Shown here one piece after another: positions 52,140-61,829 of a stretch of 64,000 bases of DNA. The position numbers and the translations under genes are program-made. The stretch is from Parafrankia elaeagni. GTDB taxonomy: Bacteria; Actinomycetota; Actinomycetes; Frankiales; Frankiaceae. How positions within the stretch are numbered: the first letter of the stretch is position 1; each line of letters opens with the position of its first letter. The stretch spans positions 124,193-188,192 of the forward strand of contig NZ_KB893671.1 of assembly GCF_000374165.1 (NCBI RefSeq). The letters are read 5' to 3'. The notes beneath the pieces were generated by a model. It saw only the letters and a program-made list of their open reading frames with translations, did no database searches and was not told where the DNA came from.

Positions 52140-54021
52140 TGTAGCCGTCGGCACGGGGGTCGCCGGTGTACACCCGGGTGGTGCCGCCGCCCGTGTCGAC
52201 GCGGACCGGGCGGAGCGGGCTGCTGCCCCGGTGGCGCCACAGCTGTGTCACCGAGGCCCGGTACTGGTCCTGCCAGCCCGGGAGGACGTGCAGGCCGACC
52301 CGCAGGGCGGCGAGGACGGCACGGGAACGCTCCGTCGGCAGGTTCGCCGTGGCGCGGCGGACGCGATCCTCGACGATCTCGACGGTCAGCCCCGTGCCGA
52401 GGTTGACCAGTGTCCGCACGAGGCTGGTCACGTCGATCGACTTGGCGGTCTCGGCGAGGATGTCCAGCAGGACCGCGGTGCGCCGCTGGTGCTGTTCGAG
52501 GGCCGCCGCGTGGTCCCGCAGCTCCGCCTCGGCGGCGTCGACGAGCGCGGTGCCGAAGAAGGCGACGATCTCGTTCGCCTGGTGATAGGCGAGCGTACGC
52601 GGGCTGGCCGGGTAGTGCCCCGCCTCGGGCCGGTTGTAGTTACCGGTGCCCAGCCAGGCCTGCTCCTCGATGCGGGCGGCGGCGGTGACCGCGTCGGCGG
52701 CGAGCAGCGGAGCGCTGGCCCCGCCCCGCAGGCTCTCCCGCAGCAGCGCCGCCCACTGGCTGGTGGCCAGGCCGAGGCCGGGGGCGTCGGGCCGTGACCT
52801 GTCGGCCGGCAGCGGTGAGGTGATCGCCGCGTGGAGATCGTCCCGCCAGACGTGCAGGACCTGCCCGTAGGCCGCCCGCAGGTGCGGGGAGATCCTGCCG
52901 GGCGGGCCGGCGGTTCCCATCTCGACGAGCCGGACCACGAACTGTCGTGCGGCGGCCGGGCTCGCCCGCTGTGCCGCCGCCCCACCCGCCGCGGCGAGCA
53001 GCGCCGCGCGGGCGGGTTCCAGCGCCGTGGACCAGGCGTCACCGGGCGGCCGCAGCCCTGGGGGCAGCTCGGCGACCAGCCGGGACGCGTGCAGCAGGTG
53101 AGGGAGGTGCCGGCTCGCGAAGGACGGCGCGAGCCGCGGGTCCGCCGCGATCGCCCGGAGCAGCGTGGCTGCGTACTCCCGGTGGGCGGCGCGGGCGGAC
53201 CAGGGACCCGAGCGCATGCCGCCGCGCGGCCCGGTGAGCAGACCGACGTCGCGCAGCGAACCGTGGGCGGTGCCGAACATCAGATCACCGAGGCGCTCCA
53301 GCAGCTGCCGCGAGAACCGCCCGTGCCCGAGCAGAGGCCCGAGCAGCGAGGTCTCGACCTCGCCGGCCCGCCCCTGCCGGCTGAACCTGCCCAGCCACGC
53401 GTCGTTCAGCACACGCACCCGGCTGTAGGTGGCGAGGCCGCGCCCCAGGACCTCCGCGGCCTGCGCCGGTCGGGCCCGCGCCGGGCCGGCCGGGTCGAAC
53501 AGGTGGTGCAGCAGCATGGCGAGGCCGGTGGGCCCGAGACGGTCGTAGAAGCCGGTGACGAAGCCGGGATCGTCGGCTCGGCGGCCCAGAACGGCGACGG
53601 TGTCGGTGAGCCGGTCGCGATCCCGGTGGTCGGGGCCGGGGCGGGTCAGCCGCTCGGCCAGCGCCCGCCCCGCGGCTGCGGCCGTCGCCGCCGTCGCCGT
53701 GCTCCGGCCGGGGACCTCGTGCCTGTCGGATGTTGCCCACCGGACCGACGTCGCCGGCGCGCCCGGTGCCTCGGGGTCGGCCGCCTGCGCGAGAGCCAGA
53801 CGGCGGTGAAGGGCTGTCACCTCACGTTCGGCCCAGGCGCCGGCGGCCCGCAGCCGCGCCGGCGCGGCCGCGGCGGGTGGGACGGCGAGTGGGATGGCGT
53901 CGGTGTGGGCGGCAAGGACGCGTTCCTGCGTACGCAGCTTCCGGTGGAGCTCCGTCATCGCGGTGACCATTCTTTGCAGCGCTGCCGGATCGACGACGAC
54001 ACGTTCAGGTGGCCCGGGCAC
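51910..54021 (-). CDS. 703-residue protein paired with a WXG100-like gene
   Basis: Large soluble, Ala/Arg/Leu-rich, mostly helical protein with no signal peptide or membrane segment. The N-terminal 90 residues (ALQRMVTAMTELHRKLRTQE and following) look like a WXG-type coiled domain. The middle has DPGFVTGFYDRLGPTGLAML and YSRVRVLNDAWLGRFSRQGR, and the end has EAMTPRQRSAYGAWLASPAI. This layout resembles large actinobacterial proteins that accompany WXG100 proteins (DUF6571-like), possibly type VII secretion substrates, but no toxin domain is recognised. GTG 54021 lies 17 bases after the stop of the upstream small gene. The 3' end overlaps the decayed ligase frame. Confidence 0.6.
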   Translation of the reverse strand: MPGPPERVVVDPAALQRMVTAMTELHRKLRTQERVLAAHTDAIPLAVPPAAAAPARLRAAGAWAEREVTALHRRLALAQAADPEAPGAPATSVRWATSDRHEVPGRSTATAATAAAAGRALAERLTRPGPDHRDRDRLTDTVAVLGRRADDPGFVTGFYDRLGPTGLAMLLHHLFDPAGPARARPAQAAEVLGRGLATYSRVRVLNDAWLGRFSRQGRAGEVETSLLGPLLGHGRFSRQLLERLGDLMFGTAHGSLRDVGLLTGPRGGMRSGPWSARAAHREYAATLLRAIAADPRLAPSFASRHLPHLLHASRLVAELPPGLRPPGDAWSTALEPARAALLAAAGGAAAQRASPAAARQFVVRLVEMGTAGPPGRISPHLRAAYGQVLHVWRDDLHAAITSPLPADRSRPDAPGLGLATSQWAALLRESLRGGASAPLLAADAVTAAARIEEQAWLGTGNYNRPEAGHYPASPRTLAYHQANEIVAFFGTALVDAAEAELRDHAAALEQHQRRTAVLLDILAETAKSIDVTSLVRTLVNLGTGLTVEIVEDRVRRATANLPTERSRAVLAALRVGLHVLPGWQDQYRASVTQLWRHRGSSPLRPVRVDTGGGTTRVYTGDPRADGYITGPADDFLGPGNEPIAVEAMTPRQRSAYGAWLASPAIVANNDRLPSVLGAPPADVVPGWGPAWARAQSPGDRGLG

Positions 54022-54038
54022 GGTGCGCCTCGCGTCGA

Positions 54039-54374
54039 CTACCGCTGGCTGGCCAGCGGCGCGGGCGCCGGGCCGGGATGGCGGGCCCGTGGATCATCGT
54101 GGGCGACCCGCACGGGCTCGCCGAGGAGCAGGTGCCGGCAGGCATCCACCCAGGAGTCGAGGGCACCGAGGGCGGCTGCCCGCTGACCGGCGGCCCCCCG
54201 CCACCAGTCGTCCGCCGCGCGGCCTGCCCAGCCACCCGCGTCGCCTTCGGCGAACAGCGCGCCGAAGGCCTCGGCCAGCTCGTGGCGTTCGGCCACCACC
54301 GCGGTGAGCGCGGCCTCGGCTGCCTGCCGGAAGCGGTTCGGTGCGGACTCGGGGAACGGCGTCACCTGCGTCAC
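54039..54374 (-). CDS. WXG100-like small helical protein
   Basis: 111-residue helical protein. Two helices (NRFRQAAEAALTAVVAERHE, ELAEAFGALFA and RAADDWWRGAAGQRAAALGA, LDSWVDACRHLLL) flank a turn containing GGWAGRAADDWW, a W-x-G motif of the ESAT-6/WXG100 type. The C-terminal 20 residues are disordered (DPRARHPGPAPAP). GTG 54374 is the only sensible start, without a strong RBS. Immediately upstream of the 703-residue gene, so they are co-transcribed. Likely a dimerising partner or secretion chaperone of the larger protein; this is inference. Confidence 0.6.
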   Translation of the reverse strand: MTQVTPFPESAPNRFRQAAEAALTAVVAERHELAEAFGALFAEGDAGGWAGRAADDWWRGAAGQRAAALGALDSWVDACRHLLLGEPVRVAHDDPRARHPGPAPAPLASQR

Positions 54375-54598
54375 GGGAGAGCTCGCAGGAGCGGGGTTCG
54401 GGCCGGTGACGTTCGAGGTGTGGGCATGGAAGGTTCCGTCCCGTCAGGTTCGGAGGCGGGCGTCGCCGGTGCGGGCGGACACCCGGCCCCTGAGGTCGGA
54501 ACCGACGCTAGTCGCGGCTACCTGCGGTCAGCCCCGCGCGCATCGGGCTGTGGACAACGCGATGTCGTGCGGACCGGCAGCCAGACCCGGGCGTTCGA

Positions 54599-55387
54599 TC
54601 AGCGGCCGAAGCGGAGGAACAGGGAGCCGTTCTCTTCGAGAACGTGCAGGAGCCGCAGGTGCTGCGGCGCCGTCCAGGACGCTCCGGCCATCATCCCGAG
54701 GCGCGCCGGTCCGGCCAGGACCGGTGCGAGCGTCACACACACCTCGTCGAGGAGCCCGGCCCGGGCAAGCTGGGAGTGCAGGGTCGGACCGCCCTCGGTC
54801 AGGACGCGCAGCAGCCCGCGCTCGGCGAGCGCGGCGAGCACGGCGGCCGGCTCGACGGTCAGCTCGCCGCAGGACACGACGTCCGCGACGGGCTCCAGCG
54901 CGCGGCGCAGTTCGATCGGCGCTGCCTCGCAGGTCAGCACCAGAGGGCGGACCGCACCGCCGAACAGACGAGCGTCCGGGTCGAGGTCGAGCCGGCCGCT
55001 GACGACCGCGACCGGCGGGATCGGTGCGAGCCCGGCCGCGACGCGGATCTCCTGGCGCGCTGCCGGGACGGGCACCGGGCCGTAGTCCTCGGTCCGGACC
55101 GTGCCGGCGCCGACGAGCACCACATCGGCCAGCCAGCGCAGGGCGCGGAACACGCGGAGATCTGCCGGGCCACCCAGGCCACCCGACCGGCCGTCGATCT
55201 CGATGGCTCCGTCGACGGAGGCCACGAAGTTGGACCGGATGTGCGGAGTCCCCGCCGTCAGCTCGGGCAGCCCGTAGGCGATGTCAAGATCGACTTCGGT
55301 GGAGCCGGTCGCACTGGCGTGATCCGCGTGCGCGTTCCTGGACGAGTCAGTAGGAACAGAAACGTCCGTGGACAGAAGAACGCGCAT
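54599..55387 (-). CDS. RibD C-terminal-like pyrimidine reductase family protein
   Basis: NADPH-binding reductase of the RibD_C/DHFR-like family, about 262 residues. The core begins with IRSNFVASVDGAIEIDGRSG and continues with LGGPADLRVFRALRWLADVV, VLVGAGTVRTEDYGP, VAVVSGRLDLDPDARLF, and ends with LRVLTEGGPTLHSQLARAGL, LDEVCVTLAPVL and a beta-rich C-terminus. There is no deaminase domain, so it is not a complete RibD. ATG 55387 is chosen; GTG 55393 is in frame. Riboflavin synthesis is possible, but many such actinobacterial paralogues are unassigned. Confidence 0.85.
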   Translation of the reverse strand: MRVLLSTDVSVPTDSSRNAHADHASATGSTEVDLDIAYGLPELTAGTPHIRSNFVASVDGAIEIDGRSGGLGGPADLRVFRALRWLADVVLVGAGTVRTEDYGPVPVPAARQEIRVAAGLAPIPPVAVVSGRLDLDPDARLFGGAVRPLVLTCEAAPIELRRALEPVADVVSCGELTVEPAAVLAALAERGLLRVLTEGGPTLHSQLARAGLLDEVCVTLAPVLAGPARLGMMAGASWTAPQHLRLLHVLEENGSLFLRFGR

Positions 55388-55545
55388 CTCCACGACTCTA
55401 TCGGCCGCCGGCCGCCGGCCGCCGACCGCCGACCTCCGTGCCGGCGCGGTCGCCCCGCAACGGCGCTCGGCTCGGCCTGCCGCGCCGTGCACCTGCCGCG
55501 GACGGCGACCGCCGCGGACGCCCGGGCGCCTGCCAGGATGGGACC

Positions 55546-55659
55546 GTGAACACGTACGTGGTGCTTCTGATCGGTGTTCTGCTCGTCAGCCTCGCCGGGC
55601 TCGGCCTGCTCTACCGCGGCCTGACCCGGGCGGCGGACCGCCGCCGCACCGGCCGCTGA
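55546..55659 (+). CDS. Predicted 37-residue single-helix membrane peptide
   Basis: GTG 55546 with AGGATGGGAC upstream gives MNTYVVLLIGVLLVSLAGLG, continuing LLYRGLTRAADRRRTGR: one membrane helix followed by a basic cytoplasmic tail. The start region and RBS are well placed and the stop is clean. Small proteins of this type are common in actinobacteria but rarely annotated. It sits between the divergent reductase and the convergent treZ. Confidence 0.55.
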   Translation: MNTYVVLLIGVLLVSLAGLGLLYRGLTRAADRRRTGR

Positions 55660-55676
55660 CCGCACCGGCGGGCACG

Positions 55677-55713
55677 GTCGGTCCGGGCACAGTCGGTCCG
55701 GGCACAGTCGGTC
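55677..55713. repeat. 15-bp tandem repeat abutting the treZ stop
   Basis: Two perfect copies of GTCGGTCCGGGCACA (55677-55691, 55692-55706) and a truncated third copy (55707-55713) that reaches into the treZ stop codon (55712-55714, minus strand). Confidence 0.85.
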
Positions 55714-57502
55714 AGCGCGCTGGCAGCAGCCGGACCACGACGACGGACTCGCCCTCCAGCTCGACCCGGCCCGGCATGTACGTGAACCCGGGGCTGGAGG
55801 CCGCCGGGGCGTCGAACGGCACCCCCTCCACCGGAACCGACTGCCGGTCGGCGGCGAGATTGCACACAACGGCGACGTCACCGCCTCCGGAGAGCCGGCG
55901 CAGCACGAACCAGCGTGCCTGGTCGTCGTACGAGCAGGTGACCGAGGAGAGCGCCGGGTCGCTGAGCTGGGGCAGCCGGCGGCGCAGGCTGATCAGACGA
56001 CGGTGCCAGTCGAACAGCGAGGCGTGGTCGGGCAGGTCCCGCTCGCTCCAGTCCAGCCGGGAGCGCTCGAACGTCGCCGGGTCCTGCGGGTCGGGAACGT
56101 CGTCGGGTCCCCAGCCGTGCGCGGCGAACTCCCCGCGCCGCCCGTTGCGCACGGCCTCGGCCAGCCCTGGGTCGGTGTGGTCGGTGAAGTACTGCCAGGG
56201 CGTGGTGGCGCCCCATTCCTCGCCCATGAACAGCATCGGCGTGAACGGCGCCGTCAGCAGCAGCGCGGCCCCGATCCGCAGCTGGCCGGCGCTCAGCGTC
56301 GCCTGGGCCCGGTCCCCGGTCGCCCGGTTGCCGACCTGGTCGTGGTTCTGCAGGAACGTGACGAACCGGTAGGCGGGTGTCCGCGGCGGCACGGGACGCC
56401 CGTGGGAGCGGCCGCGGAACGTCGAGTAGCCGCCGTCATGCACGAACGCCGACGTCAGGGCCTTGCTGAGGGTTTCGAACGAGCCGAAATCGCCGTAGTA
56501 GCCCTGCCGTTCCCCGGACAGCGCGGCCCACAGCGCGTGGTGGATGTCGTCGGCCCACTGCCCGTCCAGCCCGTGCCCGCCGGCTTCCGGGGCAGTGATC
56601 ATCCGCGGGTCGTTCATGTCGGACTCGGCCACCGCGAACAGCGGGCGGCGTTGCTGGGTGCCCAGCCGGTGCACCGCGTCGGAGATCTCCTCCAGCAGGT
56701 GCCGGGCCCGGTTGTCGACGAAGGCGTGCACGGCGTCGAGCCGCAGGCCGTCGCAGTGGTAGTCCCGCAGCCAGGCGAGGGCGCTGTCGATGACGAACGC
56801 GCGCACCTCGTCCGAGCCGGGGGTGTCCAGGTTCACCGCCGGGCCCCACGGGGTGCTGTACCGGTCGGTGAAGTAGGGCCCGAAGCGGCCGAGGTAGTTT
56901 CCGTCCGGGCCGAGGTGGTTGTAGACCACGTCCATGATCACGCCGAGGCCGCGGTGATGGGCGGCGTCCACGAAACGCTTCAGCCCGTCCGGCCCCCCGT
57001 ACGGCTCGTGCACGGCGAACAGGCCGACCCCGTCGTAGCCCCAGCCGTGCCGTCCCGGGAAGGCGTTCACCGGCAGCAGCTCGACCAGGTCGACCCCCAG
57101 GTCCACCAGATGGTCGAGGCGCTCGATGGCCGCGTCGAAGGTTCCCTGTGGCGTGAACGTGCCGACGTGCAGCTCGTAGAGCACGCTGCCGGACAGCGGC
57201 ACCCCGCGCCAGTGGGCGTCCGTCCACGGGAAGCGGGCATGGTCGACGAACCGGGAGCGGCCGTGCACCCCGTACGGCTGCCAGGCGGAGCGCGGGTCGG
57301 GCAGCTCCAGATCACCGCCGTCGATGCGGTAGGCGTAGTCGGCTCCGTGCCGGGCGGACGGCACCTCGACAGACCACCAGCCGCCGACGGCGGCGGTCAT
57401 CTCGTGCACGGTGTCGTGCCCGGAGCCGTCGGCGGTCTCGCCGTCCGCGATGACCAGGCTGACAGTCTTCGCGGCGGGGGCCCACACCCGGAAGGAAGTC
57501 AT
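55712..57502 (-). CDS. treZ: Malto-oligosyltrehalose trehalohydrolase
   Basis: GH13 enzyme releasing trehalose from maltooligosyl-trehalose made by TreY. 596 residues. N-terminal CBM48-like domain (FRVWAPAAKTVSLVI, YAYRIDGGDLELPDPRSAWQ), then LYELHVGTFTPQGTFDAAIE, GVIMDVVYNHLGPDGNYLG, the nucleophile Asp in CDGLRLDAVHAF, the acid Glu in FAVAESDMNDPR, and QNHDQVGNRATGDR with the transition-state Asp. ATG 57502. In TreY-TreZ operons the two genes are normally adjacent; here a TnpB element separates them. Confidence 0.95.
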   Translation of the reverse strand: MTSFRVWAPAAKTVSLVIADGETADGSGHDTVHEMTAAVGGWWSVEVPSARHGADYAYRIDGGDLELPDPRSAWQPYGVHGRSRFVDHARFPWTDAHWRGVPLSGSVLYELHVGTFTPQGTFDAAIERLDHLVDLGVDLVELLPVNAFPGRHGWGYDGVGLFAVHEPYGGPDGLKRFVDAAHHRGLGVIMDVVYNHLGPDGNYLGRFGPYFTDRYSTPWGPAVNLDTPGSDEVRAFVIDSALAWLRDYHCDGLRLDAVHAFVDNRARHLLEEISDAVHRLGTQQRRPLFAVAESDMNDPRMITAPEAGGHGLDGQWADDIHHALWAALSGERQGYYGDFGSFETLSKALTSAFVHDGGYSTFRGRSHGRPVPPRTPAYRFVTFLQNHDQVGNRATGDRAQATLSAGQLRIGAALLLTAPFTPMLFMGEEWGATTPWQYFTDHTDPGLAEAVRNGRRGEFAAHGWGPDDVPDPQDPATFERSRLDWSERDLPDHASLFDWHRRLISLRRRLPQLSDPALSSVTCSYDDQARWFVLRRLSGGGDVAVVCNLAADRQSVPVEGVPFDAPAASSPGFTYMPGRVELEGESVVVVRLLPAR

Positions 57503-57932
57503 GTGTCCTGTCTACCGGTAGCAGCTCGTCGGGGAACCGTTCTTCGGCCCGGGGTTGGTGCCGGAGTGCGCGCCGGCCTGTACACGGCCGGCGCCCGGGC
57601 GGGGTCGCGGCGTCGCGGCGGCACTCTCAGGGGGTGCGGATCAGGGGGCGGATCAGGGGGTTGAGAACTATTGCCGGTTGGGCGTTGGATGGCGTTGAGG
57701 GGTGCCGGGTGGTTGTACGGGTGAACCTCAGGGTCCGGGTTGCCTTGAGCGGGGGTGGTTGCTCGACCGCCCGGTGGTGGTTTCTCGGCGGGGGCTGCCG
57801 GTGCCGGGAGGACGGTGGGTGCTCGTTGTGGTCTTGTCTCGACGGGTGACCGCGCTGGGCTGGTTCGGGGCTTAACGTGATCCACGTGTTCGAACGTGTG
57901 TGCTGTCACGGTCGGGGTGTGGCCGGGTGACA
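57503..57932. other. 430-base region between treZ and tnpB
   Basis: No protein frame. Bases about 57615-57850 are strikingly G/T-rich on the + strand (few Cs compared with neighbours), with CGGATCAGGGGG repeated at short spacing near 57637-57660. A GTTCGAAC palindrome occurs near 57888. Presumably this is the left flank of the TnpB element plus the treZ upstream region. The exact element boundary cannot be placed. Confidence 0.4.
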
Positions 57933-59255
57933 ATGTTGCAGGCGTACCGGTTCGCGCTCGATCCGAACACCGTCCAGCTCGCGGGTCTGCGTAGGCATGC
58001 GGGGGCTGCCCGGTTCGCGTTCAACTGGGGTCTGGCCCGGGTGAGGGCCGCATTCGCGTAGCGTGACGCGGAGCGGTCCTACGGTCTGACCGGTGACCTG
58101 CTCACCCCGGTGCCGTGGACGTTGCCGGCGCTGCGCCTGGCGTGGAACGTGGCGAAACACCAGGTTGCCCCGTGGTGGGTGGAGTGCTCGAAGGAGGCGT
58201 TCTCCGCAGGGTTGGATCAGCTTGCCCGCGGGTTGAAGAACGTCTCCGACTCCCGGGAGGGGAAGCGGAAGGGCCGCCGGGTCGGGTTCCCCCGGTTCAA
58301 GAAGCGCGGCAGGGCCCGTGACAGCTTCCGGTACACCACCGGTGCGTACGGCCCTGCCTGCGACCGGAGGGTGAAGCTGCCCCGGATCGGCCGGGTGAAG
58401 GTCTGCGAACCGATGGGTGCGCTCACGTCCCGGCTGGCGGAGGGCAGGGCCCGGCTGCTGGGCGCGACCGTGGCCCGTACCGCCCACCGCTGGTACGTGT
58501 CGTTCACCGTCGAGGTCGACCGGCAGGCTCCCCCAGGCCCGTCACGTCGGCAGCGCGACGCCGGCCCGGTCGGTGTTGACCTGGGGGTGAAGCATCTCGC
58601 GGTGCTGTCCACCGGTGAGATGGTGGTGAACCCGAAGCATCTCGCCGGGTCGCTGCGCCGGCTGCGGACCACGTCGCGGGCCCACGCCCGGTCCAGGCCC
58701 GGCAGCGCCCGCCGGCGTCGGCGCGCCGCGCGCCTCGCTCGGATCCACGCCCGGGTCGCCCACCAGCGCCGCGACGGCCTGCACACGCTCACGACCCGGC
58801 TCGCGAAGACCCACAGCGTGATCGTGGTCGAGGACCTGCACGTCGCCGGGATGGTCCGCAACCGGCGGCTCGCCTGTTCGGTGTCGGACACCGGGATGGC
58901 CGAGGTCCGCCGCCAGCTCGCGTACAAGACCGGCTGGTACGGGTCGACGCTGGTCGTCGGGGACCGCTGGTACCCGAGCTCGAAGACCTGTTCCGGCTGT
59001 GGCTGGCGAAACCCAAGCCTGACCCTGGCCGACCGTACCTTCACCTGCCAGTCCTGCGGGCTGGTGACCGACCGCGACCTGAACGCCGCGGTCAACCTGC
59101 GTCACCTCGTCGCCGCCAGTACGTCGGAGACGGTAAACGCCCGTGGAGCCGACCATAAGACCCGCGCAAGCGGGCAGGTGGCTGGGAAGCGGGAACCCGG
59201 CACGGCCACGGCCGGTCAGACCGGGAGTGCCTCACTGCACGGTGGGGCGGCATGA
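57933..59255 (+). pseudogene. tnpB: TnpB RNA-guided endonuclease gene with in-frame amber codon
   Basis: The full frame starts at ATG 57933 (MLQAYRFALDPNTVQLAGLR, then AGAARFAFNWGLARV), with TAG at 58059-58061 (codon 43) in AFA-stop-RDAERSYG, where homologues usually have a sense codon. Translation could restart at GTG 58110. All catalytic parts downstream are intact: RuvC Asp in VGVDLGVKHLAVL (near residue 216), Glu in VIVVEDLHVAGM (near 299), zinc finger CSGCGWRNPSLTL...CQSCG (about 353-375) and DRDLNAAVNL (near 381). So it is a recent nonsense allele, or one expressed by readthrough or restart. It would leave the N-terminal WED/REC part incomplete if restarted. Confidence 0.8.
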
Positions 59256-59275
59256 CCGCCAACCATCCGGCGCTC

Positions 59276-61829
59276 TCATGCAACGGTGCGGATCAGCAGG
59301 CTGACCGGGAAGTCGCGCAGCAGCCGCAGGACGTAGGCCGTCCCCCCGTCGTGCCGGCGGCCGGTCAGGACGTCCGCCCAGCGGCCTTCGGGAAGGGTCA
59401 CGGTCGTGTCGCGCCAGCCGCCGCCACGCCGCAGGCCCAGGACGAGCCGCGGCACCACCGTCACCACCGACTCGGAGCGGCAGAAGGCGACGACGTGCTC
59501 GGCGGCCGACCCGGAGGCCCACAGCGGCCGGTAGGTGCCCTGCTCCCCGAACCACTCCGGGTGATCCCGCCGTACCCGCAGCGACCGTGCCACCACGAGC
59601 AGCTTCGCCGCGCCGGAGTCGTCGAGCACCGGCGGGCGCCGCGGCGCCGCCAGTTCCGAGCCGGGCTCCACCCCGAGCTCGGTGAGCATCTTCGCCCGCT
59701 CGCCGAAGTTGACCGGCCGGCGGTTGTCCGGGTCCACCAGGGAGTGATCCCACAGCTCCTGCCCCTGGTACACGTCGGGGACGCCGGGCATCGTGAGCTG
59801 CAGCAGCTTCTGTGCCAGGCTGTTCTGCCGGCCGAGCTCGACCAGGGTGGCCACGTAGGTGTCCAGCGCGCCGACGAACTCCTCGTCCTCCAGCGCGCTC
59901 TCGATGTAGTTGGTCAGCGCCGCCTCGTAGGCGGGATCGGTGTCCGCCCAGGTCGTGAAGAGCTTCGCCTCCCGCACGGCCTTGACCATGTACTGACTGA
60001 CCCGCTCGGCCGAGATCGGCCAGGCGCCCACCAGGGTCTGCGCCAGCAGGTACATCGTGACCGGGTCGGGCCAGCCGGCCTCCGGGTCGGCGTGCCGTTC
60101 ACCGAGCCGGGTCAGCCGGCGCAGGATGTCGGCCCAGCCGCGCGGGTCCTCCGACAGCACGGCGAGCCGGGCGCGGACGTCCTCGGAGCGCTTGGTGTCA
60201 TGTGTGGAGAGCGTGGTCATGGTCAGCGGCCACGCCCGCTGGGTGGTGATGTTCGCTTCGTGGAACTCGTTGACGGCGCTGCGGGGGTGGCCCGTGGGGT
60301 AGGCCGGGTAGTCACCCGGGGCACCGCCGACCTCGTTGAGCGCGACCATCGGCACGTACCGGTAGAAGGCGGTGTCCTCGATGCCCTTGGCCATCACCGG
60401 GCCGCAGGTCTGCTGGAAGCGCACCACGAACTCGGACGGGCCGGCGAGCGCGAGGTCCTCGATCAGGTCGATCTCGCTGGCCCGGCCCGGCAGCGCCAGC
60501 CGCGCCTGCTCGCACGCGCGGACGATGTGGCCGCGGGCTTCCAGGCTGGGGGTCCCGTCCGGGCGGATGTAGGCGCGGTACACCTCGAAGGCGGCGAGGA
60601 CCTCGCGCAGCGCCTCGCGCAGGCCCGCCCGGGTGAGGTCGGCCCGGTCGCGCCGGGCCTCGGCGAGCGCCAGCCCGGTCAGGCGGTCGACCTCGGGCCG
60701 CAGGACGGTGGTGAGGACGTCCATCTTCGCCGCGCGGGCGACCGGCGCGAAGTCGGGCGAGCGCCCGCTGACCTCGGTGTAGAGGGCGGCCATCGGACGG
60801 GCGGAGACCGGGTCCAGGAAGAGCCGGGTGATCCGGTTCAGCGTCTCGTAGCCGGTGGTGCCGTCACAGGCCCAGCTGTCGGGCAGGGCCTCCTCACGTT
60901 CGACGATCTTCTCGACGATCGTCCACACGCCCCCGGTGGCCTCCGCGAGCTGGCGCAGGTACTCCTCCGGGTCGGCCAGGCCGTCCGGGTGGTCGATGCG
61001 CAGCCCCTCCAGGTTGCCGGAGCGGACCTGCTCGATCAGCAGCCGGTGGGTGGCGGCGAAGACGTCCGGGTCCTCCTGGCGCAGGCCGGCGAGCGACGGG
61101 ATGTCGAAGAAACGGCGGTAGTTCAGCTCCGTCCCGCCGACGCGCCACCAGCACAGCCGGTAGTACTGCGCGTCCAGGGTGGCCGCGACGTCGGCCGGGT
61201 CGGCGGTGCCCGCGGCGACCGGGAGCACGTGGTCGTAGTAGACGATCACCCACTCGCCGTCCTCGTCCTGCTCGACGGTGATCTCGTCGGCGGCGAGGCT
61301 GTCCGCGAGCGACTGGCCGAGCAGGGGCAGCAGCACCCGGCCCGGGTTGTCCGGGGAGTCCCAGTCGATGTCGAACCAGGAGGCGTAGGGGGAGTCCGGC
61401 CCCTCGCGCAGCACGGACCACCAGGCGGTGTTCGTCGTGCCGGGGGCCAGCACGGCCATGTGGTTGGGCACGACGTCCGCGACGATGCCGAGCCCGGCGC
61501 GCCGGGCCGCGGCCACCAGCCGGCGCAGGCCGCCGAGACCGCCGAGCTCCGGGCTGATCTGGCTGTGGTCGACGACGTCGTAGCCGTGCGTCGACCCGGG
61601 CGCCGCCTCCAGGATGGGAGACAGGTACAGGTGGGAGACCCCGAGCCCCGCCAGGTATGGGATGATCACGGCGGCGTCGGTGAACGAGAACTCCAGGTGC
61701 AGCTGGAGCCGGTAGGTCCCGCTCGGGACGACCCGGAGCTCGCCGCCGCCCAGCTCCTCCCGGCCCGCGCCCGCGGCGCCCTCCCGGCGGCGGTCGGCAG
61801 GCGGGTGGCGGTCGGGGCCGCTGGGCCGG

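Larger units (their letters stand above)
57503..59275 (+). mobile_element. IS200/IS605-like TnpB element (outer limits)
   Basis: A lone TnpB gene on the + strand sits between treY and treZ, which are both on the minus strand and would otherwise adjoin. The coordinates are outer limits: treZ start and treY stop. No TnpA transposase frame is present, so it is a non-autonomous tnpB-only derivative. The tail of the TnpB frame after the zinc finger is low-complexity and probably overlaps the right end and guide RNA scaffold. Terminal hairpins and target site were not resolved. Confidence 0.5.
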
